From an uncultured Muribaculaceae bacterium (GTDB lineage: Bacteria; Bacteroidota; Bacteroidia; Bacteroidales; Muribaculaceae), in NCBI GenBank assembly GCA_934636465.1, contig CAKUAR010000006.1, positions 37,268-101,267 of the forward strand: a DNA stretch of 64,000 nt, given 5' to 3'. The notes below the pieces were generated by a model. The model was given only the letters and a program-made list of their open reading frames with translations. It was not told the DNA's origin and ran no database searches. Each line of letters begins with the position of its first letter. Within the stretch, counting starts at the first letter, position 1. Shown one piece after another: positions 34,498-43,252 of the stretch. A program made the position numbers and the translations under genes.

Positions 34498-35250
34498 ATG
34501 CCACAATACATCTGCCTGCAAGAGACAAAATCCACCAACACCCACATGAAGGCCGTAGCCTCACAGCTGCCGTCGGGCAGCGTGATTTACACGCCATGCC
34601 AAACTGCCGGACGCGGCCAGAAGGGCAACACGTGGGAGTCGGAGCCTGGCAAAAACCTTGCATTTTCGTTCTTGCTCAAAAATCCGAACCTCGCAGCCAA
34701 CGAGCAATTCTACATAAGCGAGGCATGCTCACTGGCAGTGTTCGACACGCTGTCGGCCTTTGCCAGTGGATTCAAAATCAAGTGGCCCAACGACATCTAT
34801 CACAACGACGACAAGATTTGTGGGATTTTGATTGAGAACGCCTTGTTTGACAAGCGCATAGGTTACTCCATAATAGGCATAGGCATCAACATCAACCAGG
34901 AGCGGTTTGTGAGCGATGCACCAAACCCAATCTCGCTAAAGAACATCACCGGCAGCGACTACGACCTCCACGAGCTTCTGACCAACGTGTGTCAGCGCAT
35001 AGAGGCGTTATGTGACTTTTCACAAGCCACGCCGGCGTCGCTTGCTGCACTGCACAGCCGGTTTATGGCCAACCTCTATCGTGCCGACGGCAATATGCAC
35101 TCATGGGAGCTGCCAGACGGCACACGGTTCGACGCCACAATCAGCGGCATAGCCCCAGACGGCATACTCACGCTGACCGATGCAAGTGGCGAGAGCCGAA
35201 ATTTTGCATTCAAAGAAGTTAAACACGTCATTAAAAATATCACATTATGA
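34498..35250 (+). CDS. birA: Biotin--[acetyl-CoA-carboxylase] ligase, no DNA-binding domain
   Basis: The 250-residue enzyme has the biotinyl-AMP site 'QTAGRGQKGNTWESEPGKNL' (GRG loop), 'FKIKWPNDIYHNDDKICGIL' (catalytic Lys) and a small C-terminal SH3-like cap ('GIAPDGILTLTDASGESRNF'). It attaches biotin to carboxylase carrier domains. The N-terminal helix-turn-helix of E. coli BirA is absent, so it is an enzyme only. It starts 17 bases after tsaE, and its stop overlaps the next start (ATGA at 35247). Confidence 0.94.
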   Translation: MPQYICLQETKSTNTHMKAVASQLPSGSVIYTPCQTAGRGQKGNTWESEPGKNLAFSFLLKNPNLAANEQFYISEACSLAVFDTLSAFASGFKIKWPNDIYHNDDKICGILIENALFDKRIGYSIIGIGININQERFVSDAPNPISLKNITGSDYDLHELLTNVCQRIEALCDFSQATPASLAALHSRFMANLYRADGNMHSWELPDGTRFDATISGIAPDGILTLTDASGESRNFAFKEVKHVIKNITL

Positions 35251-35801
35251 ACATTGTCGTTTATTGCTCATCGTGCGCCAATTTGGCCGATGAATATATT
35301 AAAAGCGCCGAAGCTCTCGGCCAGTGGATTGGCTCGCATGGCCACACGCTTGTGTATGGCGGTGTGAATGCCGGGCTAATGCACACCGTGGCACAAGCCA
35401 CACACGACGCCGGCGGCAAAGTGATAGGCATCATTCCAGAACGGTTTCGCAGCCGCGCCGACGAGCTCAACGACGAGGTGATATTCACCGCCGACCTCGC
35501 CGAGCGCAAAGCCACAATGATAGAAATGGCCAACTTGTTTGTGGTGCTGTCTGGCGGCATAGGCACTCTCGACGAGTGGATTTCCACCTTGTCGCAAATC
35601 ATAGTGAACAAAGACGATTGCCGAAACATGATAATCGTCAACACCCACAATATGTATAAAGGCATGATTGAGCAGATTGCCGCCACTGGCGCATCGCCTT
35701 TTGCGCGCAGCAACAAGCTCGACCGCTACACAGTGGCAGCCGACACGGCGCAACTCATAGCCCAGTTGAACGCATCAAACACCGACAAGAATGAAAAGTA
35801 A
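35247..35801 (+). CDS. LOG-family protein (TIGR00730 type)
   Basis: The 184-residue protein has a Rossmann fold with 'LVYGGVNAGLMHTVAQATHD' and 'VIGIIPERF'. The family's substrate motif appears as 'VVLSGGIGTLDEWISTLSQI', with Gly-Gly-x-Gly-Thr and Glu kept. LOG-type proteins release the base from nucleoside monophosphates, best known in cytokinin activation; the bacterial role is often unclear. It overlaps birA by four bases and the next gene by eleven, indicating tight coupling. Confidence 0.9.
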   Translation: MNIVVYCSSCANLADEYIKSAEALGQWIGSHGHTLVYGGVNAGLMHTVAQATHDAGGKVIGIIPERFRSRADELNDEVIFTADLAERKATMIEMANLFVVLSGGIGTLDEWISTLSQIIVNKDDCRNMIIVNTHNMYKGMIEQIAATGASPFARSNKLDRYTVAADTAQLIAQLNASNTDKNEK

Positions 35802-36354
35802 GGTATATACACTGACAGGCGACAAGGGCACCACCGCACTGGTGGGCGGAAAGCGCGTGGCAAAAGACTGCGTGAGGGTTGAAGCCTATGGCACGGTTGA
35901 CGAGCTGAACTCCTACATAGGCCTGCTTATACACGACCTACACACAGATGTGGCGACGACCTACGCCCCACTGCTCCACAAGGTGCAATGCAAGCTGTTC
36001 AACATAGGGGCATATCTCGCCACCGAGCCCACCGACGACGGCCAAACGGTGTATGGACTATGCGACAACGACGTGACCGAAATAGAGCATGCCATAGACG
36101 AAATGGACTCTAAGCTGCCTATGCTCAAAGGGTTTATTCTGCCAGGAGGTTGTCAAGCCGCATGCCGAGCCGACGTGTGCCGCACCATAGCTCGCCGAGC
36201 CGAACGCCGCACCGTGACACTGGCACGAGAAAGCGTTGTGTCGCCGCTTGCGCTTAAATTTCTAAACCGCCTGAGTGACTTATTTTTTGTTTTTGCAAGA
36301 TTTAACAATATGACTTCCCAAATTGATGAAATTTATTGGGATAAAAATTGCTAA
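35791..36354 (+). CDS. Cob(I)alamin adenosyltransferase, PduO type
   Basis: The 187-residue protein has the ATP-site start 'VYTLTGDKGTTALVGGKRV', 'RVEAYGTVDELNSYIGLL', 'FILPGGCQAACRADVCRTIA' and 'RRAERRTVTLARE...LNRLSD'. It makes adenosylcobalamin from cob(I)alamin and ATP for B12-dependent enzymes. It is the last gene of the tsaE-birA-LOG run. No cobalamin pathway genes or B12 riboswitch were seen nearby, so its link to the operon is probably expression only. Confidence 0.94.
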   Translation: MKSKVYTLTGDKGTTALVGGKRVAKDCVRVEAYGTVDELNSYIGLLIHDLHTDVATTYAPLLHKVQCKLFNIGAYLATEPTDDGQTVYGLCDNDVTEIEHAIDEMDSKLPMLKGFILPGGCQAACRADVCRTIARRAERRTVTLARESVVSPLALKFLNRLSDLFFVFARFNNMTSQIDEIYWDKNC

Positions 36355-36377
36355 TTTAAAATATAGTCGTACTTTTG
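36348..36377 (+). promoter_or_regulatory. Promoter of the DUF2795 gene
   Basis: TTG (36348-36350) and TACTTTTG (36370-36377) are 19 bases apart. The -33 part overlaps the last codons of the preceding gene. Confidence 0.7.
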
Positions 36378-36418
36378 CGCAAATTTCATAAAACAGATTT
36401 TAAATAGGAGGAATCGAT

Positions 36419-36643
36419 ATGTATTGGACGTTGGAATTAGCATCAAAGCTCGAAGATGCCCCATGGCCCGCAACCAAAGATGAACTCATCGACTATGCCC
36501 AGCGCAGCGGTGCACCTATGGAGGTAATCGAAAATCTTCAGGAAATTGAAGACGAAGGTGAAACGTATGAATCCATTGAAGACATTTGGCCCGACTATCC
36601 AACCAATGACGAGGACTTTTTCTTCAACGAAGACGAATATTAA
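36419..36643 (+). CDS. Small acidic DUF2795-family protein
   Basis: The 74-residue, strongly acidic protein (pattern 'MYWTLELASKLEDAPWPATK', 'DELIDYAQRSGAPMEVIENL', then an Asp/Glu-rich tail) matches the DUF2795 type found across Bacteroidota, function unknown. It has a perfect AGGAGG at 36406-36411, seven bases before the ATG. That is unusual in a phylum that mostly lacks Shine-Dalgarno sites and suggests high translation. A strong promoter before it and a strong terminator after it make it a compact, probably highly expressed single gene. Confidence 0.88.
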   Translation: MYWTLELASKLEDAPWPATKDELIDYAQRSGAPMEVIENLQEIEDEGETYESIEDIWPDYPTNDEDFFFNEDEY

Positions 36644-36688
36644 CCGCCTCATCTAACAGCTACCAGAATAGCTGCATTGAATATAAGT

Positions 36689-36732
36689 GATATGAGATTT
36701 TTCCACAAGAGATTCTCATATCGCTTTTTTAT
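36689..36732 (+). terminator. Terminator of the DUF2795 gene
   Basis: GATATGAGA (36689-36697) pairs with TCTCATATC (36714-36722), followed by GCTTTTTTATT. Confidence 0.85.
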
Positions 36733-37048
36733 TGCCTTTCCGATTCATAATCAATTAAGGCGCGTGTCACATTGATTTCCAAGACCTAATCTTTTGATGC
36801 TTTGTTACACTTTAGCTAAGTCATACTGTGTTAAGAATACCATTTCCTCAACAATCAGAGCACACCTCTACGCCCGACCAAAACGCAAGCAACCATTGCA
36901 TTTTCTTATTCTTTCAAAGGCAATAACATCTCACAAAAGTTTTTCTTTTATTGATTTTTGTGGAATTACTTTCAAAATTTGCAAATATCTATTACTTTTG
37001 TATTTTGAAAACAAATAAGAAATTTTAATATTTTAGTTATCAAATAAA
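36733..37048. other. Intergenic, AT-rich
   Basis: No gene was recognised; a 74-codon frame here has poor composition and no start context. TACTTTTG at 36993-37000 is a plausible -7 box for the TPR gene at 37049, without a well-spaced -33. Confidence 0.4.
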
Positions 37049-37729
37049 ATGGCTAAGAACGATAATCAAAATGCTCGCACATCACTTGAGGAATTCAACG
37101 ATTCTCTCTCTTCGATTGAGCAGAAAGTAGAAGAAAACAAGAAATATGTTTATTGGACCGGTGGTGCAGTGCTCGCCATTGTGGTGCTGGCTCTCATCTA
37201 CATATACGGTTTCAGAAATCCAGGCATCAAAAACGCCAAAGAGGACATCTCTAAAGCCGACATGGAGCTGTTCCAAGGCAACGATTCACTTGCCCTCAAG
37301 GACTATGAGAAAGTGGCTGGCGAGTACAGCAACAGCGCAAGTAACCGCGCCAACCTCAACGCCGCTATCCTGCTCTATCAGAAAGGCAAATATCAAGAGG
37401 CTGCCGACTATCTCAACGACTTCAGCGCAAAAGGCAACCTCGTGGGTCCTGCATCGCAATCGCTGCTCGGTGACTGCTATGTGAACCTCAAGAAATATGA
37501 CGACGCAGTGAAGGCTTTCGACAAAGCCATTTCGCTGTCGAAAGACAATGTTGACTACACACCGCTCTTCATGATGAAGAAAGCCACAGTGCTCCGCGCC
37601 CAAAAGAAATATGCCGACGAAGCTGCCGTGTACCAAACAATCAAGGACAAGTTCCCTGCATTCCAAAACGACTTCCGCGTCAACATCGACAAATATTTGG
37701 AGCGTGCTTTGGCACAAGCAGGCAAATGA
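37049..37729 (+). CDS. Inner-membrane TPR protein (YfgM-like)
   Basis: The 226-residue protein has a charged N-terminus ('TSLEEFNDSLSSIEQKVEEN') and one membrane helix (about residues 34-54, 'YWTGGAVLAIVVLALIYIYG'). A periplasmic region of TPR repeats follows ('QGNDSLALKDYEKVAGEYSN', 'YQKGKYQEAADYLNDFSAKG', 'YVNLKKYDDAVKAFDKAISL', 'YADEAAVYQTIKDKFP'). The layout is like YfgM, a chaperone-linked partner of the Sec translocon, but that role is not shown here. It is a single gene with a clear terminator. Confidence 0.87.
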   Translation: MAKNDNQNARTSLEEFNDSLSSIEQKVEENKKYVYWTGGAVLAIVVLALIYIYGFRNPGIKNAKEDISKADMELFQGNDSLALKDYEKVAGEYSNSASNRANLNAAILLYQKGKYQEAADYLNDFSAKGNLVGPASQSLLGDCYVNLKKYDDAVKAFDKAISLSKDNVDYTPLFMMKKATVLRAQKKYADEAAVYQTIKDKFPAFQNDFRVNIDKYLERALAQAGK

Positions 37730-37762
37730 TAGTAAAAATATCATCACAACAACTATAATGGG

Positions 37763-37792
37763 AAGGTTGAGCCGAAAGGTTCAACCTTTTTT
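37763..37792 (+). terminator. Terminator of the TPR gene
   Basis: AAGGTTGA (37763-37770) pairs with TCAACCTT (37781-37788), followed by a T-run. The T-run also forms the -33 of the next promoter. Confidence 0.85.
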
Positions 37793-37823
37793 GTGCATAT
37801 ATCACCCAAAGTGCTTATTTTTG
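37790..37823 (+). promoter_or_regulatory. Promoter of pyrH
   Basis: TTTG (37790-37793) and TATTTTTG (37816-37823) are 22 bases apart, about 90 bases before the ATG. Confidence 0.6.
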
Positions 37824-37911
37824 CACTAGTCAGCCAAAGCCAACTTTTTAACTCTGCAACAAAGGGCTGCACGACTCGAATTTTCAAAACAAAAAACAGA
37901 TATAACTCAAA

Positions 37912-38622
37912 ATGAAAAGCAATTTCAAACGCATTCTGCTAAAGCTCAGCGGAGAATCACTCATGGGCGAGCAAGGATATGGCATCGACACCAACAGGCT
38001 CAACGACTATGCCGAGCAAATCAAGGAAATAGTTGATGCCGGAGTGCAAGTGGCCATCGTGATAGGCGGCGGCAACATCTTCCGTGGCCTTAAAGGCGCA
38101 GCACAAGGCTTCGACCGCGTGAAAGGCGACCAAATGGGCATGCTTGCCACAGTAATCAACTCACTTGCCCTCTCATCGGCTCTCAACCACATAGGCCAGC
38201 CGGCCAAGGTTCTCACAGCCATCAACATGTTCCCCATAGGCGAGCAATACAGCAAATGGCGCGCCATAGAGGCTATGGAAAACGGCACAGTGGCCATCAT
38301 GTCGTGCGGCACTGGCAACCCGTTCTTCACCACCGACACTGGCTCTTCGCTGCGCGGCATCGAGGTGGAAGCCGACGTGATGCTCAAGGGAACACGAGTT
38401 GACGGCGTATATACCGCCGACCCAGAAAAAGACCCGGCAGCCACCAAGTTCGACAAAATCACCTACGACGAAGTGGTGAAACGTGGACTGAAAGTTATGG
38501 ACATGACTGCCATAATCATGTGCAAGGAAAACAATCTGCCAATCTACGTGTTCAACATGGACAAAAAAGGCAATCTCAAGAAAGTGATTGACGGCGAAAA
38601 CATAGGCACACTCGTCTATTAA
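37912..38622 (+). CDS. pyrH: UMP kinase
   Basis: The 236-residue amino-acid-kinase-fold enzyme phosphorylates UMP to UDP. Seen are 'ILLKLSGESLMG', 'VAIVIGGGNIFRGLKGAAQG', 'GDQMGMLATVINSLAL', 'NPFFTTDTGSSLRGIEVEAD' and 'LKGTRVDGVYTADPEKDP'. The length is normal. It is a single gene, with a terminator-backed promoter before it and a very stable hairpin after it. The usual neighbours frr and tsf are not present in this window. Confidence 0.97.
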   Translation: MKSNFKRILLKLSGESLMGEQGYGIDTNRLNDYAEQIKEIVDAGVQVAIVIGGGNIFRGLKGAAQGFDRVKGDQMGMLATVINSLALSSALNHIGQPAKVLTAINMFPIGEQYSKWRAIEAMENGTVAIMSCGTGNPFFTTDTGSSLRGIEVEADVMLKGTRVDGVYTADPEKDPAATKFDKITYDEVVKRGLKVMDMTAIIMCKENNLPIYVFNMDKKGNLKKVIDGENIGTLVY

Positions 38623-38659
38623 GCCAGGCTAATCACTTCCAAACATACAACCCCACACT

Positions 38660-38696
38660 CGCCAGGCGCACCAAAAGCTATGTGGTGCGCCTGGCG
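38660..38696. terminator. Perfect 14-bp hairpin after pyrH
   Basis: CGCCAGGCGCACCA (38660-38673) pairs perfectly with TGGTGCGCCTGGCG (38683-38696). The following T content is modest (AACTTATTTATCC), so it could be a terminator or mRNA-stabilising structure. Confidence 0.65.
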
Positions 38697-39092
38697 AACT
38701 TATTTATCCATTCCCACGACGCCTTTTTGCCCTCGCAAAAGTAAAAAACAGTCTATTACGAACATAGATTTCGCACATGCGCCTTATATTTGCAAAGTGA
38801 AATGCGACAAACCACCTTGTCAATCGACTCAACAAAAAAATAATTGGTGGATAACAAATAAGAAATGATACCGCTACATGAGACAGCATTTGACCAAACG
38901 ACGCAAGGCAAAAGCAAACATAGCCGCAAGCTCCTCACCAGCCCCACGACTGCCGCTCCACATGCAGAAACCATCAATAATATAGCGACGCCACCTCGCA
39001 TCTACACAAAAGTATGAATAGTCTAAATTCAAGACAAACAAAACCCAAAAGACAGGTATAGTAAATTAAGAAGTAACAAAAGAAGAAAATTT
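38697..39092. other. Intergenic region before the WYL regulator
   Basis: TATATTTG at 38785-38792 is a good -7 box without a well-spaced -33. A 50-codon frame from ATG 38866 has no start context or similarity that I recognise. Nothing else was seen. Confidence 0.4.
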
Positions 39093-40154
39093 ATGCCAAC
39101 AAATAAAAACGCCCTGACACGAATCAAAATTTTAGACGAGATCCTAAGCGACCGTTTTCACAACTACACAATCGACGACATGGTTGAAAGGGTGAACCAA
39201 TATATGAGCGAAAACTATTGCGACACCAATGGCGTGAGCCGCAGAACCATAGAAAAGGACATCAGATACATAGAATATGAGATGCCCGACAAAGCAGAAA
39301 TCAAGCGTACACTTGCCACCGACGGCTCAAAAAGGCGTTTTTTGCACTATGCCGACAAGACATTCTCTCTGTTTAAGGAAGAGTTGACACCCGAAGAGGT
39401 GAGCCTGCTAAGCGAGACGTTTGCCATATTGGGCCAGTTCGACGGTCTGCCAAACTTCGGCGAAATAGAGCGGTTCAGGTCTGGACTCAACAAGCGTGGC
39501 CTCAAACAAGCACCCAAGCACATCATTTCTTTCTCCAAAAACCCTGTTGGCAACTCCAACATCATAGGCCGGCTGTTCACTGCCATATCGCAAAAGCAGG
39601 TTATTCAGCTGCACTACCACACGTTCAAGGAGCCTGACGTGGTGACCGACTACACGCTCTATCCCTATCTGCTCAAAGAATATAACGGCCGCTGGTTCTT
39701 GTTTGCAGCCAGCACCGACAACAACCAGATACTCAACTTCGCGCTCGACCGCATTGTGGATTTCGAGCCACTGCCAGCACACAAATATGAGCCCTACGAC
39801 GGCGACATCAACGACCTCTTTGAGGACATCATTGACGTTACGCTCACCGAGGGTCCTGTGCACAAAATCATCTTTTGGGTTAGCGACCGCTCATGCGACT
39901 ATGTGGCAACCAAGCCCCTACATGCTTCACAGCGCAACATCAGCGGCAGCAAAGACGATGCCATGCGAAAGGCTTATCCGTTTCTGCACGGCGGACGCTT
40001 TTTCCGCATCGATTGCCGCGAGAATTATGAGTTGATTCGCGAGCTCACAAGCTTTGGCAAAGACCTGCTTGTGCTTGAGCCTCACGAAATACAGAACGAT
40101 GTGTTTCAGCACATAAGCAAAGTTTTTGCAAAATATCAAGAATTTCGAAAATAG
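39093..40154 (+). CDS. WYL-domain transcriptional regulator
   Basis: The 353-residue protein has an N-terminal winged-helix region ('ALTRIKILDEILSDRFHNYT', 'NGVSRRTIEKDIRYIEYEM') and a WYL domain at about residues 160-250 ('LFTAISQKQVIQLHYHTFKE', 'YTLYPYLLKEYNGRWFLFAA', 'LNFALDRIVDFEPL'). A WCX-type C-terminal domain follows. WYL domains sense nucleic-acid or nucleotide ligands and often control DNA-damage or defence genes. No defence genes sit next to it here, so its target is unknown. The central motif varies as 'WFLFAAS' rather than a literal WYL. Confidence 0.9.
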   Translation: MPTNKNALTRIKILDEILSDRFHNYTIDDMVERVNQYMSENYCDTNGVSRRTIEKDIRYIEYEMPDKAEIKRTLATDGSKRRFLHYADKTFSLFKEELTPEEVSLLSETFAILGQFDGLPNFGEIERFRSGLNKRGLKQAPKHIISFSKNPVGNSNIIGRLFTAISQKQVIQLHYHTFKEPDVVTDYTLYPYLLKEYNGRWFLFAASTDNNQILNFALDRIVDFEPLPAHKYEPYDGDINDLFEDIIDVTLTEGPVHKIIFWVSDRSCDYVATKPLHASQRNISGSKDDAMRKAYPFLHGGRFFRIDCRENYELIRELTSFGKDLLVLEPHEIQNDVFQHISKVFAKYQEFRK

Positions 40155-40254
40155 GCTTCGTAGCCATAACATACCTTTGCAGCGCAAAAACGGAAAAGAA
40201 ATCCGCTCGCGTGCCATACAGAAAAAAATAGAATGAATAAAGTGGCAAAATCCG

Positions 40255-41280
40255 TCAGAGAAGTTTAATCAACTCGTCGATTTGCTCATCGGTTGTGGCC
40301 CATGACGTGGCAAACCTTATCACGCTGTGGTCTTTGCCTATTGCCTCATTGAAGTTAAACCCTATGTTTTTCTTCAGCTCAAGCATTTTGCGGTTTTCAA
40401 CCACCACAAACTGCTGATTTGTTGGCGATTCCAAATACACTGGGTAGCCCTTGGCCTCAAGAGCCGCGCGCAAGCGCATAGCCTTATCAACGGCGTTTTT
40501 AGAGATTTTAAGGTAGAGGTCGTCAGTAAACAGCGTGTCAAACTGCACACCCAGCAGCCACCCCTTGGCAAGCAGTGCGCCACGGTTTTTTATGTAGCCG
40601 AGCGTGAGCTTTATCTCCGGATTGGTAATCACCACCGCCTCGCCAAACAGTGCGCCTATCTTGGTTCCACCAAAATAGAAAGCGTCGCACAGCCGTGCTA
40701 TGTCGGGCAGCCACAAGTCGTTATCCTTTGCCACAAGACCATAGCCAAGCCTGGCGCCGTCCATATACAGATACAGCCCATAGCGGTCGCACACCTCTCG
40801 CAAGTCTTGCATCTCGGTGAGCGAGTAAATAGTGCCATACTCCGTGGGGTTGGAGATATAGGCTGCCTTAGGCACCACTATATGCTCATAGCCATAGCCG
40901 CTCGAATAAAATTCCTTCAGATACTGGGCCAGCGTCTGAGCCGAGAGCTTGCCCTCCTTGCCCTCAACCGACATGATTTTGTGGCCGCACGCTTCTATTG
41001 CGCCAGCCTCATGACAGTTTATGTGGCCCGACTCCACCGAGATTACGCCCTCGTTGTGCGACAACAGCGCGTCAATCACAATGGCGTTGGTCTGAGTGCC
41101 GCCCACCAAAAACTGCACGTTGGCGTTTGGAGCCTTGCAGGCCTTGCGTATTTTTTCGCGAGCGCTGTCACAATACTGGTCATGGCCATAACCGGGGTTT
41201 TTGTCGAGATTGATTTCGGCAAGTCGCTTTAAGATTGCAGGGTGGGCACCCTCCATGTAGTCGCTGTTGAATTTTATCAT
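40255..41280 (-). CDS. Low-specificity L-threonine aldolase
   Basis: The 341-residue fold-type I PLP enzyme splits threonine into glycine and acetaldehyde. Motifs: 'FNSDYMEGAHPAILKRLAEI', 'FLVGGTQTNAIVIDALLSHN', 'VESGHINCHEAGAIEACGHK', 'LYLYMDGARLGYGLVAKDND' and the PLP-lysine site 'DAFYFGGTKIGALFGEAVVI'. The end at 40255 is convergent with the WYL gene. It is a single gene; a short inverted repeat GGCAAAC/GTTTGCC near 41318-41336 lies in its upstream region and could be an operator, but this is weak. Confidence 0.93.
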   Translation of the reverse strand: MIKFNSDYMEGAHPAILKRLAEINLDKNPGYGHDQYCDSAREKIRKACKAPNANVQFLVGGTQTNAIVIDALLSHNEGVISVESGHINCHEAGAIEACGHKIMSVEGKEGKLSAQTLAQYLKEFYSSGYGYEHIVVPKAAYISNPTEYGTIYSLTEMQDLREVCDRYGLYLYMDGARLGYGLVAKDNDLWLPDIARLCDAFYFGGTKIGALFGEAVVITNPEIKLTLGYIKNRGALLAKGWLLGVQFDTLFTDDLYLKISKNAVDKAMRLRAALEAKGYPVYLESPTNQQFVVVENRKMLELKKNIGFNFNEAIGKDHSVIRFATSWATTDEQIDELIKLL

Positions 41281-41603
41281 TTTCTCTCTGCGTAATTAGC
41301 TATAAGTATGTGGTTGCGGCAAACACAGCGTTTGCCAATGCGAATTTAACTATTTCATTCGACAAATCACGCCTTGCGCACCCTAAAAAAATCGTTTTGC
41401 GCACGCACCAGCCGCCACGCTCGCCATAAAGCCGCGCCATAAAACCCGGCCAGCCCACGAAAAGCCGTGCCAATTTTGCGTTAATGGCATTAAATGCCTA
41501 AATTTGCACAAATTAATGAGTTATGACGGCTGAGCTGCCACATGGCAGTAAGCCTCTTGACACCTACATTAAAAACCAACATTTTTTATCACATAATCAT
41601 TCG
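41281..41603. other. Divergent intergenic region between threonine aldolase and tyrS
   Basis: It contains the small inverted repeat near 41318-41336 and the tyrS promoter at 41475-41506. An in-frame upstream extension of tyrS from 41523 exists but is not family-like. No T-box-type leader was recognised. Confidence 0.5.
41475..41506 (+). promoter_or_regulatory. Promoter of tyrS
   Basis: TTTG (41475-41478) and TAAATTTG (41499-41506) are 20 bases apart. The leader to ATG 41604 is about 90 bases. Confidence 0.75.
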
Positions 41604-42905
41604 ATGAGCAAAATCAATTTCGTAGAAGAACTCAAATGGAGAGGCATGATTAACAACATCATGCCAGGCACAGAAGAACAACTCAACAAAGAAATGACAT
41701 CGGCCTATGTGGGAATTGATCCCACAGCCGACTCCCTGCATATAGGCCACCTTGTGGGCATAATGATGCTGAAGCACCTGCAGCGCGCAGGCCACCGCCC
41801 CATAGCCCTGATTGGCGGTGCCACAGGCATGATTGGCGACCCATCGATGAAATCGCAGGAGCGCGTGCTCATCGACGAAACCACTTTACGCCACAACCAA
41901 GAGTGCATTCGCAAGCAGTTGGCCAAATTCCTCGATTTCGACAGCGATGCGCCAAACCACGCGATTCTCGTCAACAACTACGACTGGATGAAAAACTACG
42001 GTTTCCTGCAATTTATCCGCGACATCGGCAAACACATCACCGTTAACTACATGATGGCAAAAGACAGCGTGAAAAAACGCCTTGCCGCCAATGCCGACCA
42101 CGGCATGTCGTTCACCGAGTTCTCTTATCAGCTGCTGCAGGGCTACGACTTTCTGCACCTCTATGAGAGCGAGGGCTGCAAGCTGCAGATGGGCGGAAGC
42201 GACCAGTGGGGCAACATCACCACCGGCACAGAGCTGATACGCCGCATGGCCGGCGGAGAGGCATTTGCCATCACATGCCCACTCATCACCAAGGCCGACG
42301 GCACAAAATTCGGCAAAACCGAGGGCGGCAACGTGTGGCTTGACCCCAAGCGCACATCGCCTTACAAGTTCTATCAGTTCTGGCTCAACGTGAGCGATGC
42401 CGATGCAGCAAAATACATCAAGATATTCACCGACCTCACACAAGAAGAAATAGCAGCACTCGAAGAGGAGCAGGCTAAAGACCCCGGATTGCGCCCACTG
42501 CAAAAACGTCTTGCTCAAGAAATAACCACTATGGTTCACTCCGCACAAGACTATGAGACCGCCGTTGAAGCCTCACAAATCCTGTTCTCAAACAAGGCCA
42601 AGGACACACTGCACAAAATCGACGAAGACACTCTGTTGTCAGTGTTTGAGGGCGTGCCCACATTCGAGGTCAGCAAAGACAAACTTGCCGGCGGCGTGGC
42701 GCTCATCAACCTGCTCACCGAGGAAGCGCCAGTATTCAGCAGCAAAGGTGAGATGCGCAAGCTCACACAAGGAGGCGGCGTGTCGGTTAACAAAGAGAAA
42801 GTTGCAGACCCCAATCTCAGCATCGACAGCACTTTCCTGCTCAACGGCAAATACATTCTCGCGCAACGCGGCAAAAAGAATTACTATCTTCTGATAGCAA
42901 AATAA
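41604..42905 (+). CDS. tyrS: Tyrosyl-tRNA synthetase
   Basis: The 433-residue class I synthetase has '[20 protein letters not shown]' (HIGH motif), '[17 protein letters not shown]', '[18 protein letters not shown]' and '[20 protein letters not shown]'. The KMSKS loop reads KFGKT, as usual for this bacterial group. A C-terminal S4-like tRNA-binding domain ends the chain ('[20 protein letters not shown]'). The start at 41604 ([10 protein letters not shown]) is the one shared by relatives; the upstream Met at 41523 would add 27 unrelated residues. A tRNA-Gln gene follows. Confidence 0.96.
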   Translation: MSKINFVEELKWRGMINNIMPGTEEQLNKEMTSAYVGIDPTADSLHIGHLVGIMMLKHLQRAGHRPIALIGGATGMIGDPSMKSQERVLIDETTLRHNQECIRKQLAKFLDFDSDAPNHAILVNNYDWMKNYGFLQFIRDIGKHITVNYMMAKDSVKKRLAANADHGMSFTEFSYQLLQGYDFLHLYESEGCKLQMGGSDQWGNITTGTELIRRMAGGEAFAITCPLITKADGTKFGKTEGGNVWLDPKRTSPYKFYQFWLNVSDADAAKYIKIFTDLTQEEIAALEEEQAKDPGLRPLQKRLAQEITTMVHSAQDYETAVEASQILFSNKAKDTLHKIDEDTLLSVFEGVPTFEVSKDKLAGGVALINLLTEEAPVFSSKGEMRKLTQGGGVSVNKEKVADPNLSIDSTFLLNGKYILAQRGKKNYYLLIAK

Positions 42906-42924
42906 GAAAATAATTGTCGAAATT

Positions 42925-42956
42925 TTTGCAGGTTTCACAAAACATGCCTAAATTTG
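42925..42956 (+). promoter_or_regulatory. Promoter of tRNA-Gln
   Basis: TTTG (42925-42928) and TAAATTTG (42949-42956) are 20 bases apart, 38 bases before the tRNA. Confidence 0.75.
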
Positions 42957-42994
42957 CACCGCATTTGAGATGAAAATCTCAGTGACATAGGGAT

Positions 42995-43065
42995 TGTCCT
43001 ATAGTGTAATGGTAACACAACGGTTTTTGGTGCCGCATTTCCTGGTTCGAGTCCGGGTAGGACAA
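42995..43065 (+). tRNA. tRNA-Gln (anticodon TTG)
   Basis: Acceptor TGTCCTA pairs with TAGGACA, the anticodon loop TTTTGGT gives TTG, and the T arm is CCTGG-TTCGAGT-CCGGG. The outermost anticodon-stem pair (A-C) is a mismatch. CCA is not encoded. Confidence 0.93.
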
Positions 43066-43068
43066 CTC

Positions 43069-43106
43069 AAGCACTGGTTCACAATCATGACCCAGTGCTT
43101 TTTTAT
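43069..43106 (+). terminator. Terminator of tRNA-Gln
   Basis: AAGCACTGG (43069-43077) pairs with CCAGTGCTT (43092-43100), followed by a T-run. Confidence 0.85.
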
Positions 43107-43252
43107 TCCACCCACCATAAGCCATGCGGCCTAATTGCAAAAAAGAGCTGCGCACCGATAAGCACGCAGCTCCACAAACAAAAACAATGAATTTTTCAGG
43201 AGGTTGCGCCTTAACCTAAGGCTCAACGCTCACAATCGCTTAACTTAACTTG

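Noticed and set aside
36794-37018. 74-codon plus-strand frame before the TPR gene
   Set aside because: AT-rich, poor codon pattern, no ribosome site, and it overlaps the likely promoter at 36993.
39093-40154. Defence island around the WYL regulator
   Set aside because: WYL regulators often mark defence loci, but the neighbours here are pyrH, threonine aldolase and tyrS, all core genes.
41507-41603. T-box or other leader riboswitch before tyrS
   Set aside because: The leader is under 100 bases, lacks a T-box sequence and a terminator hairpin, and T-boxes are not typical of this phylum.
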